Program-made: the position numbers and the translations under genes
Origin: Bacillus nakamurai
GTDB lineage: Bacteria > Bacillota > Bacilli > Bacillales > Bacillaceae
Length of the DNA stretch: 64,000 bases
Reading direction: 5' to 3'
Assembly: GCF_001584325.1 (NCBI RefSeq)
Contig: NZ_LSAZ01000004.1
Coordinates: 80,107-144,106 of the forward strand
Notes under the pieces: model-generated
Databases searched by the model: none
Told to the model about the DNA's origin: nothing
Seen by the model: the letters and a program-made list of their open reading frames with translations, nothing else
Shown here: piece after piece, positions 8,437 through 17,270 of the stretch
How positions within the stretch are numbered: the stretch's first letter is position 1
How the letters are laid out: every line of letters begins with the position of its first letter

Positions 8437-10374
8437 ATGAAAACATTTATAAAAGAAAGAGGACTTGCCTTCTTCTTGATAGCGGTCGTGTTATTATGGG
8501 TGAAGACATATGCTGCTTATATTTTAAACTTTAACTTAGGCATAGACAACACGATCCAGAAAATATTGCTTTTTGTGAATCCGTTAAGCTCCAGCTTGTT
8601 CTTTCTTGGATTTGGGCTTCTGTTCAAGAAAAAATTACAGCAGACAGCCATTATTGCGATTCATTTTTTAATGTCTTTTTTGCTTTACGCAAATATCGTG
8701 TACTATAGATTCTTTAATGATTTTATAACCATTCCGGTTCTCATGCAGGCGAAAACAAACGGCGGCCAGCTGGGAGGCAGTGCTTTCTCGTTAATGAGAT
8801 GGACTGACGTCTTCTACTTCCTTGATACCGTCATTTTGATTATTTTAGCCATTAAGATGAAAAAACCGGCTGAGAAAACGACTAAAAAATCATTCAGAAT
8901 CGTCTTGGCTTCCGCGGTGCTTGTGTTCTTAATCAACCTGGCCGTTGCGGAATCCGACCGTCCTGAGCTTCTGACGCGCTCATTTGACCGAAACTATTTG
9001 GTAAAGTATTTGGGTACGTACAACTTTACGATTTACGACGCCGTACAGAATGTGAAATCAAACAGCCAGCGCGCGCTTGCCGATTCAAGCGATGTGACGG
9101 ATGTGGAAAACTATATGAAGGCCAACTATGACGTGCCGAACAACGTATATTTCGGCAAAGCCGAAGGGAAAAACGTCATTTACGTCTCCTTAGAGTCTCT
9201 GCAATCCTTTATCATCGATTACAAAATTGACGGCAAAGAAGTCACGCCGTTTTTAAACAAATTGGCGCATGATAACAACACATTCTACTTTGATAACTTT
9301 TTCCACCAAACGGGACAAGGTAAAACATCCGATGCGGAATTTATGATGGAAAACTCTCTGTACCCGCTTGCGCAAGGCTCAGTATTCGTAAACAAAGCAC
9401 AAAACACGCTTCAGTCGGTTCCCGCAATACTGAAGGGCAAAAATTACACGTCTGCCGCTTTCCACGGAAATACGCAGACATTCTGGAACCGTAATGAAAT
9501 GTACAAAGCGGAAGGCATCGATAAGTTTTTTGACTCTGCTTATTATGACATGAGCGAAGAGAACACGAAAAACTACGGCATGAAAGACAAACCGTATTTC
9601 AAAGAATCCATGCCGCTTCTCAAAAGCCTGCCGCAGCCGTTCTATACGAAGTTCATTACGCTGTCCAACCATTTCCCATTCGGAATGGATAAAGAAGACA
9701 CGGACTTCCCGGCAGGAGACTTTGGCGATTCTGTCGTCAACAACTACTTCCAGTCCGCCAACTATCTGGATGAGTCAATCGAGCAATTCTTTAACGACCT
9801 GAAAAAAGACGGCCTGTACGATAAATCCATTATCGTCATGTACGGAGACCACTACGGCATCTCTGAAAACCATAATAAAGCGATGGCGAAAGTACTCGGC
9901 AAAGATGAAATTACCGATTATGACAATGCCCAGCTTCAGCGGGTTCCGCTCTTTATTCACGCTCCGGGCGTCAAAGGCGGACAGATTCATAAGTATTCCG
10001 GTGATGTCGATGTCGCACCGACCGTCCTGCATTTGCTCGGTGTGGATACGAAGGATTATCTCATGTCAGGCTCTGACATCTTATCGAAAGAGCATCGGGA
10101 GGTTATTCCGTTCCGTAACGGCGACTTCATTTCGCCAAACTATACGAAAGTATCCGGCAAGTATTATGATACAAAAACCGGCCGACTCTTGAAGGATTCA
10201 GAAGTTGACAAAAAAGAAGACTCTCTCGTCAAGACTGAGCTCGAAATGTCTGACAAAATCATCAACGGCGATCTTCTTCGTTTCTATCAGCCTAAAGGAT
10301 TCAAGAAGGTAGACCCGACACAATATGATTATACGAAACGTGATGATTCTTCATCAGATGATCAAAATCAATAA
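8437..10374 (+). CDS. ltaS: Lipoteichoic acid synthase LtaS
   Basis: Polymerises glycerol phosphate from phosphatidylglycerol onto the glycolipid anchor outside the membrane. Five N-terminal membrane helices (about residues 10-180) are followed by an extracellular sulfatase-like catalytic domain. The nucleophilic Thr lies in TGQGKTSDAEFM, metal ligands in VSLESLQSF and MYGDHYGISENHN, and a substrate His in TLSNHFPF. In staphylococcal LtaS the extracellular domain is released after an Ala-x-Ala type motif; a comparable linker is present here. Its 645 residues and yfl position match B. subtilis LtaS (YflE, 649). A second LTA synthase, yfnI, lies at 49478-51406. Confidence 0.93.
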   Translation: MKTFIKERGLAFFLIAVVLLWVKTYAAYILNFNLGIDNTIQKILLFVNPLSSSLFFLGFGLLFKKKLQQTAIIAIHFLMSFLLYANIVYYRFFNDFITIPVLMQAKTNGGQLGGSAFSLMRWTDVFYFLDTVILIILAIKMKKPAEKTTKKSFRIVLASAVLVFLINLAVAESDRPELLTRSFDRNYLVKYLGTYNFTIYDAVQNVKSNSQRALADSSDVTDVENYMKANYDVPNNVYFGKAEGKNVIYVSLESLQSFIIDYKIDGKEVTPFLNKLAHDNNTFYFDNFFHQTGQGKTSDAEFMMENSLYPLAQGSVFVNKAQNTLQSVPAILKGKNYTSAAFHGNTQTFWNRNEMYKAEGIDKFFDSAYYDMSEENTKNYGMKDKPYFKESMPLLKSLPQPFYTKFITLSNHFPFGMDKEDTDFPAGDFGDSVVNNYFQSANYLDESIEQFFNDLKKDGLYDKSIIVMYGDHYGISENHNKAMAKVLGKDEITDYDNAQLQRVPLFIHAPGVKGGQIHKYSGDVDVAPTVLHLLGVDTKDYLMSGSDILSKEHREVIPFRNGDFISPNYTKVSGKYYDTKTGRLLKDSEVDKKEDSLVKTELEMSDKIINGDLLRFYQPKGFKKVDPTQYDYTKRDDSSSDDQNQ

Positions 10375-10377
10375 ACA

Positions 10378-10410
10378 AAAGCCAGATCAATAAATGATCT
10401 GGCTTTTTTA
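10378..10410. terminator. Bidirectional terminator between ltaS and yfmQ-like gene
   Basis: The stem AAGCCAGATCA / TGATCTGGCTT has A/T-rich flanks on both sides, so it can end transcription of both converging genes. Confidence 0.85.
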
Positions 10411-10412
10411 TG

Positions 10413-10859
10413 TTATAAGCTCCCTGCTCCGGCCATAGAGCGCTGTTGAAGGCTGTCGGAAAGAAGGGAATACGCAACTATTTTCTTCTTTTGCTGTTTG
10501 ACGACATCCACGCGGTCTTCGTAGCTGTACACAAACAGCGTAACGTCTTTTTTGCCTTTTTTCGTCTCAATGACAAGCGGAGCGGCTCCGTTTTTCGGAT
10601 GTAAGTAAAGCTCTTCATCACCCGGGTATATATAATGCCGCTCTAAAAAAACAGCTTCGTTCAAATCATGAATAACCTTGCTTTTGTCTTCGCCTTCTAA
10701 GCGTTTTCCGCCGCAGGATACGGTGGCAGACGCTTCAGTGAGCTTCGAATGAATTTCAAATTTACGGAGAATCCACTCCACAGCGCCGGTCGGAAGGCAC
10801 GTCAGCACTATCTTAATAAGACTAATGACAATAATAGAAACTACTGCAATCCATGTCAC
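10413..10859 (-). CDS. YfmQ-like protein, single N-terminal membrane anchor
   Basis: The 148-residue protein begins with one hydrophobic helix (residues 2-22, IAVVSIIVISLIKIVLTCLP) followed by a soluble domain rich in charged residues, with YIYPGDEELYLHP in the middle. I recall this as the YfmQ family of Bacillus, but the match is from memory and the function is unknown. In B. subtilis yfmQ lies between yfmP and yfmR. Here that gap (34071-34191) is empty and the gene sits next to nagP, so it has moved relative to that order. The SD AAAGGTGA precedes the ATG at 10859. Confidence 0.55.
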   Translation of the reverse strand: MTWIAVVSIIVISLIKIVLTCLPTGAVEWILRKFEIHSKLTEASATVSCGGKRLEGEDKSKVIHDLNEAVFLERHYIYPGDEELYLHPKNGAAPLVIETKKGKKDVTLFVYSYEDRVDVVKQQKKKIVAYSLLSDSLQQRSMAGAGSL

Positions 10860-10953
10860 CTTTCATCATCTCCATTATGTTTCTACATGAATCGTAACAT
10901 AGGACGGTCAGTTGTTTTTTGTACATTTTGTGAAACTTAATATGGCTTCCAAA

Positions 10954-10986
10954 GAAAAAAGCCGGATCAAATGGATGATCCGGCTT
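10954..10986 (-). terminator. Terminator after nagP
   Basis: Minus strand stem AAGCCGGATC / GATCCGGCTT followed by a T-run, just downstream of the nagP stop codon. Confidence 0.85.
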
Positions 10987-10991
10987 GTGTA

Positions 10992-12368
10992 TTACAGCTG
11001 ATCGGCACGCCGCACAGCCTCTCTCAGTTCCTCCGCGGCAAATTCAACGTTCGGCCCGATAATGACCTGTGCCGTTTTATTTCCGGTTTTGATAACCCCT
11101 TTTGCCCCGGCTTTTTTAAGAACACCTTCATCAATGAGGGACGTATCCCGCACTGTCAGTCTGAGACGTGTCGCACAGTGGTCAATGGTCTCGAGGTTTT
11201 GTCTTCCGCCGAGCCCCTTGAGCATTACATTCTCCTGAACAGCACCGGCCGTATCCTCGCCGAGCACCTCTTCTTCATCTTCATCATCTTCCCGCCCCGG
11301 CGTTTTAAGATTTAACGTTTTGATCAGCACGTAGAAAACGACAAAATATAATACCGCATAACAAAGTCCGACGACGAGCAATAGCAGCGGTTTTTCCGCG
11401 ATGCCGTAGCTGAGCAGATAATCAATCGCCCCCGCTGAAAATGAAAAACCGGACCGTATACCGAGAACATTTACGATAAATAACGAAAAACCGGTTAATA
11501 AAGCATGCACCCCGTATAAGAGCGGAGATAAAAACATAAACGCGAATTCAATCGGTTCTGTAATTCCGGTGATAAACGCGGTCAGCGCGAGACCGATCAT
11601 CATTCCCGCCGTCGCCTTGCGTTTACTTGGCTTAGCCGCCGCAATCATCGCAAGACATGCAGCCGGAAGCCCAAACATCATAATCGGGAAGAATCCCGTC
11701 ATATATGTGCCGGCTGTCGGATCTTTGGCAAAAAAGCGGGCCAAGTCCCCCGTCTTTCCGTGAAACTCGCCAAACTGAAACCAAAAAATATTGTTGAGCA
11801 CATGATGAAGCCCGAATGGAATTAAAAGTCTGTTAAAAAATCCGAAAATTCCCGCTCCGATTCCGCCAAGCCCGATCATCCATTCTCCAAATGACGTAAT
11901 GACCGACTGAACCGGCGGCCAGACAAACCCTAAAAGCCCCGCCAAAATGATGGTGATAACGGCCGTTACAATCGGAACGAGCCTGCGTCCGCTGAAAAAC
12001 CCGAGATATTCAGGCAGCTTCGTATCTTTAAAACGGTTATACGTGTACCCCGCGATCAATCCCGCGATAATTCCCCCAAAAACGGCCATGTTATTCGTAT
12101 TGTTAATTGATTTAACAGCCGCATCCAGCATAGTATAGGAAATTGCTCCTGATAAAGCAGCAGCCCCGTTGCTGTCCTTGGAAATGCCGATGGCGATACC
12201 GATCGCGAAAATTAAAGGCAAATGATCAAATACCGCTGTCCCCGCCGCGTAAATAAACGGAATATTTAATAAGTCCTCCCTGCCAATGGCCAAAATGATG
12301 CCCACTGCGGGCAGAACAGCAATCGGAAGCATAAAAGATTTCCCAAGTTTTTGCAAAAAATGAAGCAT
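10992..12368 (-). CDS. nagP: N-acetylglucosamine-specific PTS permease, EIICB component
   Basis: Takes up and phosphorylates N-acetylglucosamine. The EIIC membrane domain comes first (about residues 1-360), with GLHHVLNNIFWFQFGEF and GITEPIEFAFMF. A very acidic linker (REDDEDEEEVLGED) leads to the C-terminal EIIB domain with the phosphorylated Cys in IDHCATRLRLTV. No EIIA domain is present. The frame opens at 12377, but the SD (AAGGGGG) touches that ATG; the ATG at 12368 is nine bases away and gives a start like B. subtilis NagP. A palindrome resembling the NagR (YvoA) site lies upstream. Confidence 0.92.
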   Translation of the reverse strand: MLHFLQKLGKSFMLPIAVLPAVGIILAIGREDLLNIPFIYAAGTAVFDHLPLIFAIGIAIGISKDSNGAAALSGAISYTMLDAAVKSINNTNNMAVFGGIIAGLIAGYTYNRFKDTKLPEYLGFFSGRRLVPIVTAVITIILAGLLGFVWPPVQSVITSFGEWMIGLGGIGAGIFGFFNRLLIPFGLHHVLNNIFWFQFGEFHGKTGDLARFFAKDPTAGTYMTGFFPIMMFGLPAACLAMIAAAKPSKRKATAGMMIGLALTAFITGITEPIEFAFMFLSPLLYGVHALLTGFSLFIVNVLGIRSGFSFSAGAIDYLLSYGIAEKPLLLLVVGLCYAVLYFVVFYVLIKTLNLKTPGREDDEDEEEVLGEDTAGAVQENVMLKGLGGRQNLETIDHCATRLRLTVRDTSLIDEGVLKKAGAKGVIKTGNKTAQVIIGPNVEFAAEELREAVRRADQL

Positions 12369-12399
12369 AACTCCCATCCCCCTTCTTTTTTCTCAAATA

Positions 12400-12430
12400 T
12401 ACCATATAAGATAACTAGTTATCTATACCA
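12400..12430 (-). promoter_or_regulatory. Probable NagR operator upstream of nagP
   Basis: A perfect 16-base palindrome AGATAACTAGTTATCT (12409-12424) lies inside the longer minus-strand sequence starting TTGGTATAGATAACTA. It resembles the NagR/YvoA sites of B. subtilis nag genes. It sits 40-60 bases upstream of the nagP start. Confidence 0.65.
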
Positions 12431-12532
12431 ATTTTCCTTATCTTTTTGTGACAAGTCTTGTTGGTTTTCTATTTATAAAGCAGTTGTGGTAAGCTTGAAT
12501 CAGATGATTAAAAATAGAAAGCGGGAATGACA

Positions 12533-13282
12533 ATGATTGTAACAAACGATCAAGAATTAGAAGGCCTAAAAAAAATCGGCAGAATCGTGGCGCTGGCACG
12601 CGAAGAAATGAAGAAAAAAGCGGAGCCCGGCATGAGCACAAAAGACCTTGACCTGATTGGAAAGGCGGTGCTTGACGAGCACGGTGCCGCTTCCGCTCCG
12701 GAGAAGGAGTACGACTTTCCCGGCGTCACGTGCATCAGCGTAAATGATGAGGTGGCGCACGGCATTCCGAGCGCCTCCAAAATATTAAAAGCGGGAGATC
12801 TCGTTAATATTGATATTTCAGCGGAGTTCGCCGGTTTTTACTCTGATACGGGTATTTCGTTTGTGCTTGGCGAAGGTGACGAACTCCTGCAAAAGCTCTG
12901 CAATTGCGCAGCTTCTGCGTTTGAAAAAGGGCTTGAACAGGCGAAAGCCGGCAAGCGGCAAAACCAAATCGGCAGAGCCGTCTATCATGAAGCGCGCTCT
13001 AACGGCTTTACGGTCATCAAAACGCTGACGGGCCACGGCATCGGCAGAAGCCTGCATGAAGCGCCGAACCACATTATGAATTACTATGATCCGTTTGATA
13101 ACGCGCTGTTCAAAAACGGCACAGTCATCGCGCTTGAGCCGTTTATCTCAACAAAGGCCGAAACGATTGTGGAAGCGGGAGACGGCTGGACCTATAAAAC
13201 GCCGGATAAAAGCCTTGTCGCCCAAGTGGAGCATACAATCGTGATTACAAAAGACAAACCGATCATTTTAACAGCGCTATAA
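12533..13282 (+). CDS. mapB: Type I methionine aminopeptidase (second paralogue)
   Basis: Removes N-terminal Met from new proteins. The five metal ligands of the pita-bread fold are present: Asp in VNIDISAEF, Asp in FYSDTGISF, His in GHGIGRSLHEAP, Glu in ALEPFIST and Glu in AQVEHTIVI. The frame opens at 12527 (ATGACAATG). The SD GCGGGA favours the second ATG at 12533, which gives 249 residues as in B. subtilis YflG (MapB). It stands alone between nagP (divergent) and yflH. It is a housekeeping-type paralogue of Map, which is encoded in the ribosomal protein region. Confidence 0.92.
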   Translation: MIVTNDQELEGLKKIGRIVALAREEMKKKAEPGMSTKDLDLIGKAVLDEHGAASAPEKEYDFPGVTCISVNDEVAHGIPSASKILKAGDLVNIDISAEFAGFYSDTGISFVLGEGDELLQKLCNCAASAFEKGLEQAKAGKRQNQIGRAVYHEARSNGFTVIKTLTGHGIGRSLHEAPNHIMNYYDPFDNALFKNGTVIALEPFISTKAETIVEAGDGWTYKTPDKSLVAQVEHTIVITKDKPIILTAL

Positions 13283-13338
13283 TGTTTGATCTCCCTCCGA
13301 AACAGGTATACAACAACTAACCCGAAGGAGGGAGACGC

Positions 13339-13650
13339 ATGAAAAAAGACAAAGAAAAAATCCAAATTGAAAACGAGATACACGCCATGCACGGCGTGAC
13401 GAAACAGCAGATATTAGAGGATTTCGAGGAGTTCAAGGCATACTTGCACCAGAAAATTTCTGTCGGCAAAAAATTAGGCTTAGATGACAGTAAAATCACA
13501 AAAAGCGCCGCCATCCTCGGGGACTATCTCGCAAAGCACGAGGAGCCCCATAATGCGGAAGAAAAGCTATTACAGGAGCTGTGGCGGATTGCGGATGAAA
13601 ACGAAAAACAGCATTTAGCGCAGCTTTTAGTCAAACTTGCCGGGCACTGA
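13339..13650 (+). CDS. yflH: DUF3243 protein YflH
   Basis: A 103-residue, charged, helical protein of the DUF3243 family with no signal or membrane segment. The conserved core is the region [15 protein letters not shown] followed by a helix ending [12 protein letters not shown]. No catalytic motif is visible; the function is unknown. A strong SD (AAGGAGGGAG) precedes the ATG. Its stop codon is embedded in an intrinsic terminator, so it is a single-gene unit. Position after mapB matches yflH of B. subtilis. Confidence 0.75.
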   Translation: MKKDKEKIQIENEIHAMHGVTKQQILEDFEEFKAYLHQKISVGKKLGLDDSKITKSAAILGDYLAKHEEPHNAEEKLLQELWRIADENEKQHLAQLLVKLAGH

Positions 13651-13669
13651 TGACAGTGTCCGGCTTTTT
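13639..13669 (+). terminator. Terminator overlapping the yflH stop codon
   Basis: The stem GCCGGGCACTG / CAGTGTCCGGC (one G-T pair) with a four-base loop is followed by a T-run. Confidence 0.85.
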
Positions 13670-13732
13670 ATGCTCCTTGACAAGAGATGTGCTACACTGG
13701 ATATATGTCTGCGAAAGGAGCCATTTCTCAAC

Positions 13733-13888
13733 ATGTGGTTTATTATCTTCGGATTGATTTTCTTTATCGAAAGCATCATTCTGACCGTTTACGGGGTTAA
13801 AAAAAAGAAGGGGCTGCTGATTTATTTCGGCGTCGTTTTCGGCATTATGACTCTCGGTACGGTGCTGTTAAAATTAACCGGCCATTAA
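13733..13888 (+). CDS. yflI: Small membrane protein YflI
   Basis: This 51-residue protein consists of two hydrophobic helices ([19 protein letters not shown] and a second ending [12 protein letters not shown]) joined by the basic turn KKKKGL. The longer frame from 13637 overlaps yflH and its terminator. The SD GAAAGGAG at about 13713 directs initiation at the ATG at 13733. Length and position equal YflI of B. subtilis (51). Function unknown. Confidence 0.75.
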   Translation: MWFIIFGLIFFIESIILTVYGVKKKKGLLIYFGVVFGIMTLGTVLLKLTGH

Positions 13889-14067
13889 GCATGAAAAGAC
13901 AGCCCTTCACATATATATGTAAGAAAGCTTACCATCTCTGAATCGAAAGTCTCAGTTTTTGCTTCATCCGTTTTCAGCGTCTTTTTATAGATGTTACAAT
14001 GCCAAAAGTTTGGCAAAAACTGAAGAAACTCTCCTGTACGGGAGAGCGGGGAAAGGAGTTTTCTGAC

Positions 14068-14202
14068 ATGCATTATGGCAGTAAAGGCTGGTATGTAGCA
14101 GAATTAAAGAAAAAAGGGATTACCCACTATGAAGGAAGAAAGCTTCAAAGCTTTAAAACCTATTTTCTTGCCACTCTGCTCGAAACGAAAAAACAATCAT
14201 AA
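14068..14202 (+). CDS. yflJ: Small protein YflJ (DUF2639 type)
   Basis: A 44-residue basic protein (MHYGSKGWYVAELKKKGI start). The SD GAAAGGAG at about 14051 fits the ATG at 14068, not the longer frame from 13999. It belongs to a small Bacillus family (DUF2639) of unknown function, and length and position match YflJ of B. subtilis. The G-S-K-G-W-Y-V pattern at the N-terminus is the family hallmark as I recall it. A terminator follows nine bases after the stop. Confidence 0.7.
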   Translation: MHYGSKGWYVAELKKKGITHYEGRKLQSFKTYFLATLLETKKQS

Positions 14203-14210
14203 CGTGTGTA

Positions 14211-14239
14211 AGCCGTGCTTTTAACAGCACGGCTTTTTT
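14211..14239 (+). terminator. Terminator after yflJ
   Basis: Perfect stem AGCCGTGCT / AGCACGGCT followed by TTTTTT. Confidence 0.9.
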
Positions 14240-14242
14240 CAT

Positions 14243-14905
14243 TTATACTTCGAGCAGCCTGTCCCTTTTTTTCAGAAAAGATGCCCTCCAGCTTTCTGAC
14301 AGTGCCTCTTCCCTTAATATCTCTTCGATCGCAGACAGATTATGTTTACCACGATAGTTCACTTCGTTCGCATACCAAACGGAAATGCCTTCTTTCCCCC
14401 TGGACAACCGTTTCAGCTCAGGACGGGGATCGACGCGCCCTTCTTCAAGCACTCTGAAATAAAAGCCGGTAAAGCCCGTTTTCTGGACTTGGAGCACCAT
14501 GTCCTTTATTTCATATTTCAGCGCGAGCTTGACACAAGGCTGGCGCGGCTGGCTCACTTGGACAACCGCTTCGCCCAGCTGAAACACATCACCGATCCAC
14601 ACGTCTTGCTCTGGCAGCCCTTTTACCGTTACATTCTCGCCAAATGCGGCAGCCGGGAGTTTTCTCCCCAAGGCGTTTTCCCAATAGGGGTAATGCTCGG
14701 CCGGATACACACAAACCGCTTTATCAGGACCGCCGTGATGCTTCAGATCAGCTTGTCCGTCCCCTTCAAAATGCGTTTTCAACAGCATCACGGGCGAGGC
14801 CGCTGGACGCTTGACGATGCCGGATTCGACTTGTTTGCCGGCGAATTCATGAAGCTCGGGTTTTCCGAGATTGATAGATAATACAGAGTAAGAAACAGGC
14901 CGCAT
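14243..14905 (-). CDS. yflK: MOSC domain protein YflK
   Basis: A YiiM-type MOSC domain protein. The N-terminal beta barrel includes GDGQADLKHHGGPDKAVCVY and the conserved Cys lies in QPRQPCVKLALKYE. A helical tail of about 60 residues follows. MOSC proteins handle sulfur or molybdenum cofactor chemistry; YiiM-like members confer tolerance to N-hydroxylated bases, but the role of YflK is not shown. The ORF can start with GTG at 14914; the SD AAAGGA fits the ATG at 14905 equally well or better (220 residues). It converges with yflJ. Confidence 0.75.
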   Translation of the reverse strand: MRPVSYSVLSINLGKPELHEFAGKQVESGIVKRPAASPVMLLKTHFEGDGQADLKHHGGPDKAVCVYPAEHYPYWENALGRKLPAAAFGENVTVKGLPEQDVWIGDVFQLGEAVVQVSQPRQPCVKLALKYEIKDMVLQVQKTGFTGFYFRVLEEGRVDPRPELKRLSRGKEGISVWYANEVNYRGKHNLSAIEEILREEALSESWRASFLKKRDRLLEV

Positions 14906-14971
14906 CTCATTCACATCCTTTGCGAAAATAAAAAGCTTTCTTTATCATAGTAAGAAAAAGGTGGTTTTTCC

Positions 14972-15244
14972 ATGCTTCAATATCGTATGATTGCAGACGG
15001 CCGGGTTCAGGGCGTAGGTTTTCGATATTTCGTACAGATGGAAGCTGACAAACAAAAGTTAGCCGGCTGGGTCAAAAACCTCGATGACGGACGTGTCGAA
15101 ATATTGGCTGAAGGTCCTGAAGAATCGTTAAAAACCTTTGTCAAGGCAGTCAGAAAAGGGAGCCCCTTCTCTAACGTCACAAACGTAACGGTCACAGAAT
15201 CACGCAGCCTCGAAGGATACCGCACCTTTACCATCAGTTACTGA
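14972..15244 (+). CDS. acyP: Acylphosphatase
   Basis: Hydrolyses acyl phosphates in the cytoplasm. The 90-residue protein has the two acylphosphatase signatures: [16 protein letters not shown], which holds the phosphate-binding Arg, and [17 protein letters not shown], which holds the catalytic Asn. SD AAAAAGGTGG precedes the ATG. Position equals yflL of B. subtilis. It is divergent from yflK, and its stop codon overlaps the 3' end of nos by seven bases. Confidence 0.9.
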   Translation: MLQYRMIADGRVQGVGFRYFVQMEADKQKLAGWVKNLDDGRVEILAEGPEESLKTFVKAVRKGSPFSNVTNVTVTESRSLEGYRTFTISY

Positions 15245-16329
15245 TAAGGTTTATCCTGATAAAAATAATTCGGTTTCACAATCGTATTGTCATATGATTT
15301 GTGGAAGATGTGGGTGGAGGCCGGCGAGATCGGCGGAATCAGCCAGGTCCAGTCTCCCGTCAGTTTTCTGCCCGCGTCTTCCTCCTGTTCTTCAAAACGC
15401 TTAAATTGATTTGCCGCCGTATGATGATCCACGATACTGACTCCGTGCTTCTTATATGAATACAGCACCGCCTTGTTCAGCTCCACAAGAGCCTGATCCT
15501 TCCACAGATCGGTATTCAAGTCTGATGAAATCCCTATAACTGAAGCGATTTTTTTCAGCATATCGTATCGTTTTTCATCGGCGAGATTCCGCGCGCCGAT
15601 TTCGGTTCCCATGTACCAGCCGTTAAAAGGCGCAGCGTTGTAAACCAATCCGCCGATTTCCAGCTTCATATCAGCGATGATCGGCACGCCGTACCACTTT
15701 AAATTCAGATCAGCGATGGCTTCGATTTCCGGATGTGTGATCGGCACTTCTTTCACGAGTGACTGAGGCAGCTCATACCAAACAGGCTGCTCGTCCCCTT
15801 TCATCCGGAAAATCAGCGGCAAAATGTCAAAATCAGTCCGTTTTCCGCGCCAGCCGAGCTTTTCACAAACAGCAGTCAGCACGGCCGAAGCAGGGTCGCC
15901 GATTCTCCCCTCTTCCGTCTCGTACCCCGCATAGCGGATCAGCTGATGATTCCAAATTTCAACCTGTTTTTCGCCATGGCGTTCAGGGGGAAAAATAGTA
16001 ATCGTCGGTTTTATTTTCCCGCCGTTTGTGGCGGTTTCAATGTGTTCGAATAAGGCGTCACGCACCTCTTCTTTCGTCTTCACGCCGCGTTTGTCAATAA
16101 CATTCAGCGATTGCCAAAACAAACGTCCGATACAGCGGTTGCTGTTCCGCCATGCCATTTTTGCCCCGTGTGCAAGTTCTTCCGGCGTATGAACATAACT
16201 TCCCGTCCGTACTATTTCATCTTTAACCGCGTGAAGGCGCGTATTAATCTGCGATTCTATTCCCAGCTCCTGATAGCAAACGTCTATAAACGCCTTTGCC
16301 TCATTCCAGAGTAATTCCGTATGTTTCAA
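15238..16329 (-). CDS. nos: Nitric oxide synthase, oxygenase domain only
   Basis: Makes nitric oxide from arginine. The haem-ligating Cys lies in [13 protein letters not shown] and the arginine-binding Glu in [14 protein letters not shown]. As in other Bacillus enzymes there is no reductase domain, so electrons come from cellular flavoproteins. The frame opens at 16389, but the SD AAGGAGAG at about 16340 directs start at the TTG at 16329. That gives 363 residues, the length of B. subtilis Nos (YflM). It ends convergently inside the acylphosphatase gene without a visible terminator. Confidence 0.93.
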   Translation of the reverse strand: MKHTELLWNEAKAFIDVCYQELGIESQINTRLHAVKDEIVRTGSYVHTPEELAHGAKMAWRNSNRCIGRLFWQSLNVIDKRGVKTKEEVRDALFEHIETATNGGKIKPTITIFPPERHGEKQVEIWNHQLIRYAGYETEEGRIGDPASAVLTAVCEKLGWRGKRTDFDILPLIFRMKGDEQPVWYELPQSLVKEVPITHPEIEAIADLNLKWYGVPIIADMKLEIGGLVYNAAPFNGWYMGTEIGARNLADEKRYDMLKKIASVIGISSDLNTDLWKDQALVELNKAVLYSYKKHGVSIVDHHTAANQFKRFEEQEEDAGRKLTGDWTWLIPPISPASTHIFHKSYDNTIVKPNYFYQDKPYQ

Positions 16330-16453
16330 AAAAACTCTCTCCTTCAATTGACATCTGCTTTTCATTGTACCGTTTTTAGGAGTGAACACAATGGTTTTTT
16401 TGTATCATACTGGAAAGATATTAGAAAAACACCTGTGATAAACGCAGGTGGTT

Positions 16454-17222
16454 TTACAAAACAGATGCAAGATTTTTTGCTAATGTAAGCAATTCCTCAC
16501 GGTAGTTTTTTCCCGTCATCGGTATGCCGTGCCCTGTAAGGAGCGCTTCCGGCTTGAGCTCCGCCAGCTTCTGAATAGAAGCTGCCGCCGTCTTCGTATC
16601 TATGGTGAAGTAGGCTGGAGGCCCGTAGTGACAACGTCTGCAAGCGATTCCTGTTCGACTGTGATCACGGCATCGCCGGCAAGCAGGACACGGTCCTTCT
16701 CTCGAAATAACGAAATATGGCCGGGGGTATACACCCATTTCCACTCTTTCAGAAACGGGACAGATCCGTCTGGGGACAGCGTTTGAACATTTGGATCTGA
16801 ATCGCATGGCGCGGAAAAAGCGGCGACAGCTTTGCGACAAGTCCCTTTTTAGCGTCCGGCTTGGCAGGCGGATAATCCGCTTTCCCCGTGACATAAGGCC
16901 GCTCCTTCTCATGAATGTACACCGGCACATCCCAAAGCTTCAGCAGCTCTTCCATAGCCCCGACATGGTCAAAATGGCCGTGTGTCAGAATGATGGCTTT
17001 CAGCTGATAATCGCTGCCGAACAGCCGTTTTGCTTCTTTTGTTATCATATCCGCAGATTGCGGCATTCCCGCGTCAACCAAGATCACTTCATTGGGAGCA
17101 GCGGGGTTTTGAATAAAATAGACATTCGCAATTTGCACGGTCAGCCCGTGAACACCTTCTGCGGCTTGAAAACCGGCGCCGCTTCTGGCCGAAAAGAGCG
17201 GCATAAACGGATCACTCATCAT
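16454..17222 (-). pseudogene. yflN: Metallo-beta-lactamase-fold hydrolase YflN, multiply disrupted
   Basis: The first part reads as a metallo-beta-lactamase-fold protein with the metal motif THGHFDHVGA (around residue 80) and continues to LSPLFPRHAIQI. Near 16788-16796 the frame changes; a second frame carries VQTLSPDGSVPFLKEWKW through REKDRVLLAGDAVIT. Near 16625-16640 it changes again; a third frame carries GPPAYFTIDTK to the C-terminus GIPMTGKNYREELL. Around 16720-16730 only one copy of the usual PGHTPGH repeat is left (YTPGHISLF). At least two frameshifts and one small deletion are present, so this is a genuine pseudogene rather than one sequencing error. Position between nos and citM identifies yflN. 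Confidence 0.85.
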
Positions 17223-17270
17223 GGCACCTCCTATGATGCCTTTAGTGTGTGACGAACCGCTTGTTTTATG

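Noticed and set aside
14342..14881. 179-codon plus-strand ORF opposite yflK
   Set aside because: Antisense shadow of the MOSC gene; no SD.
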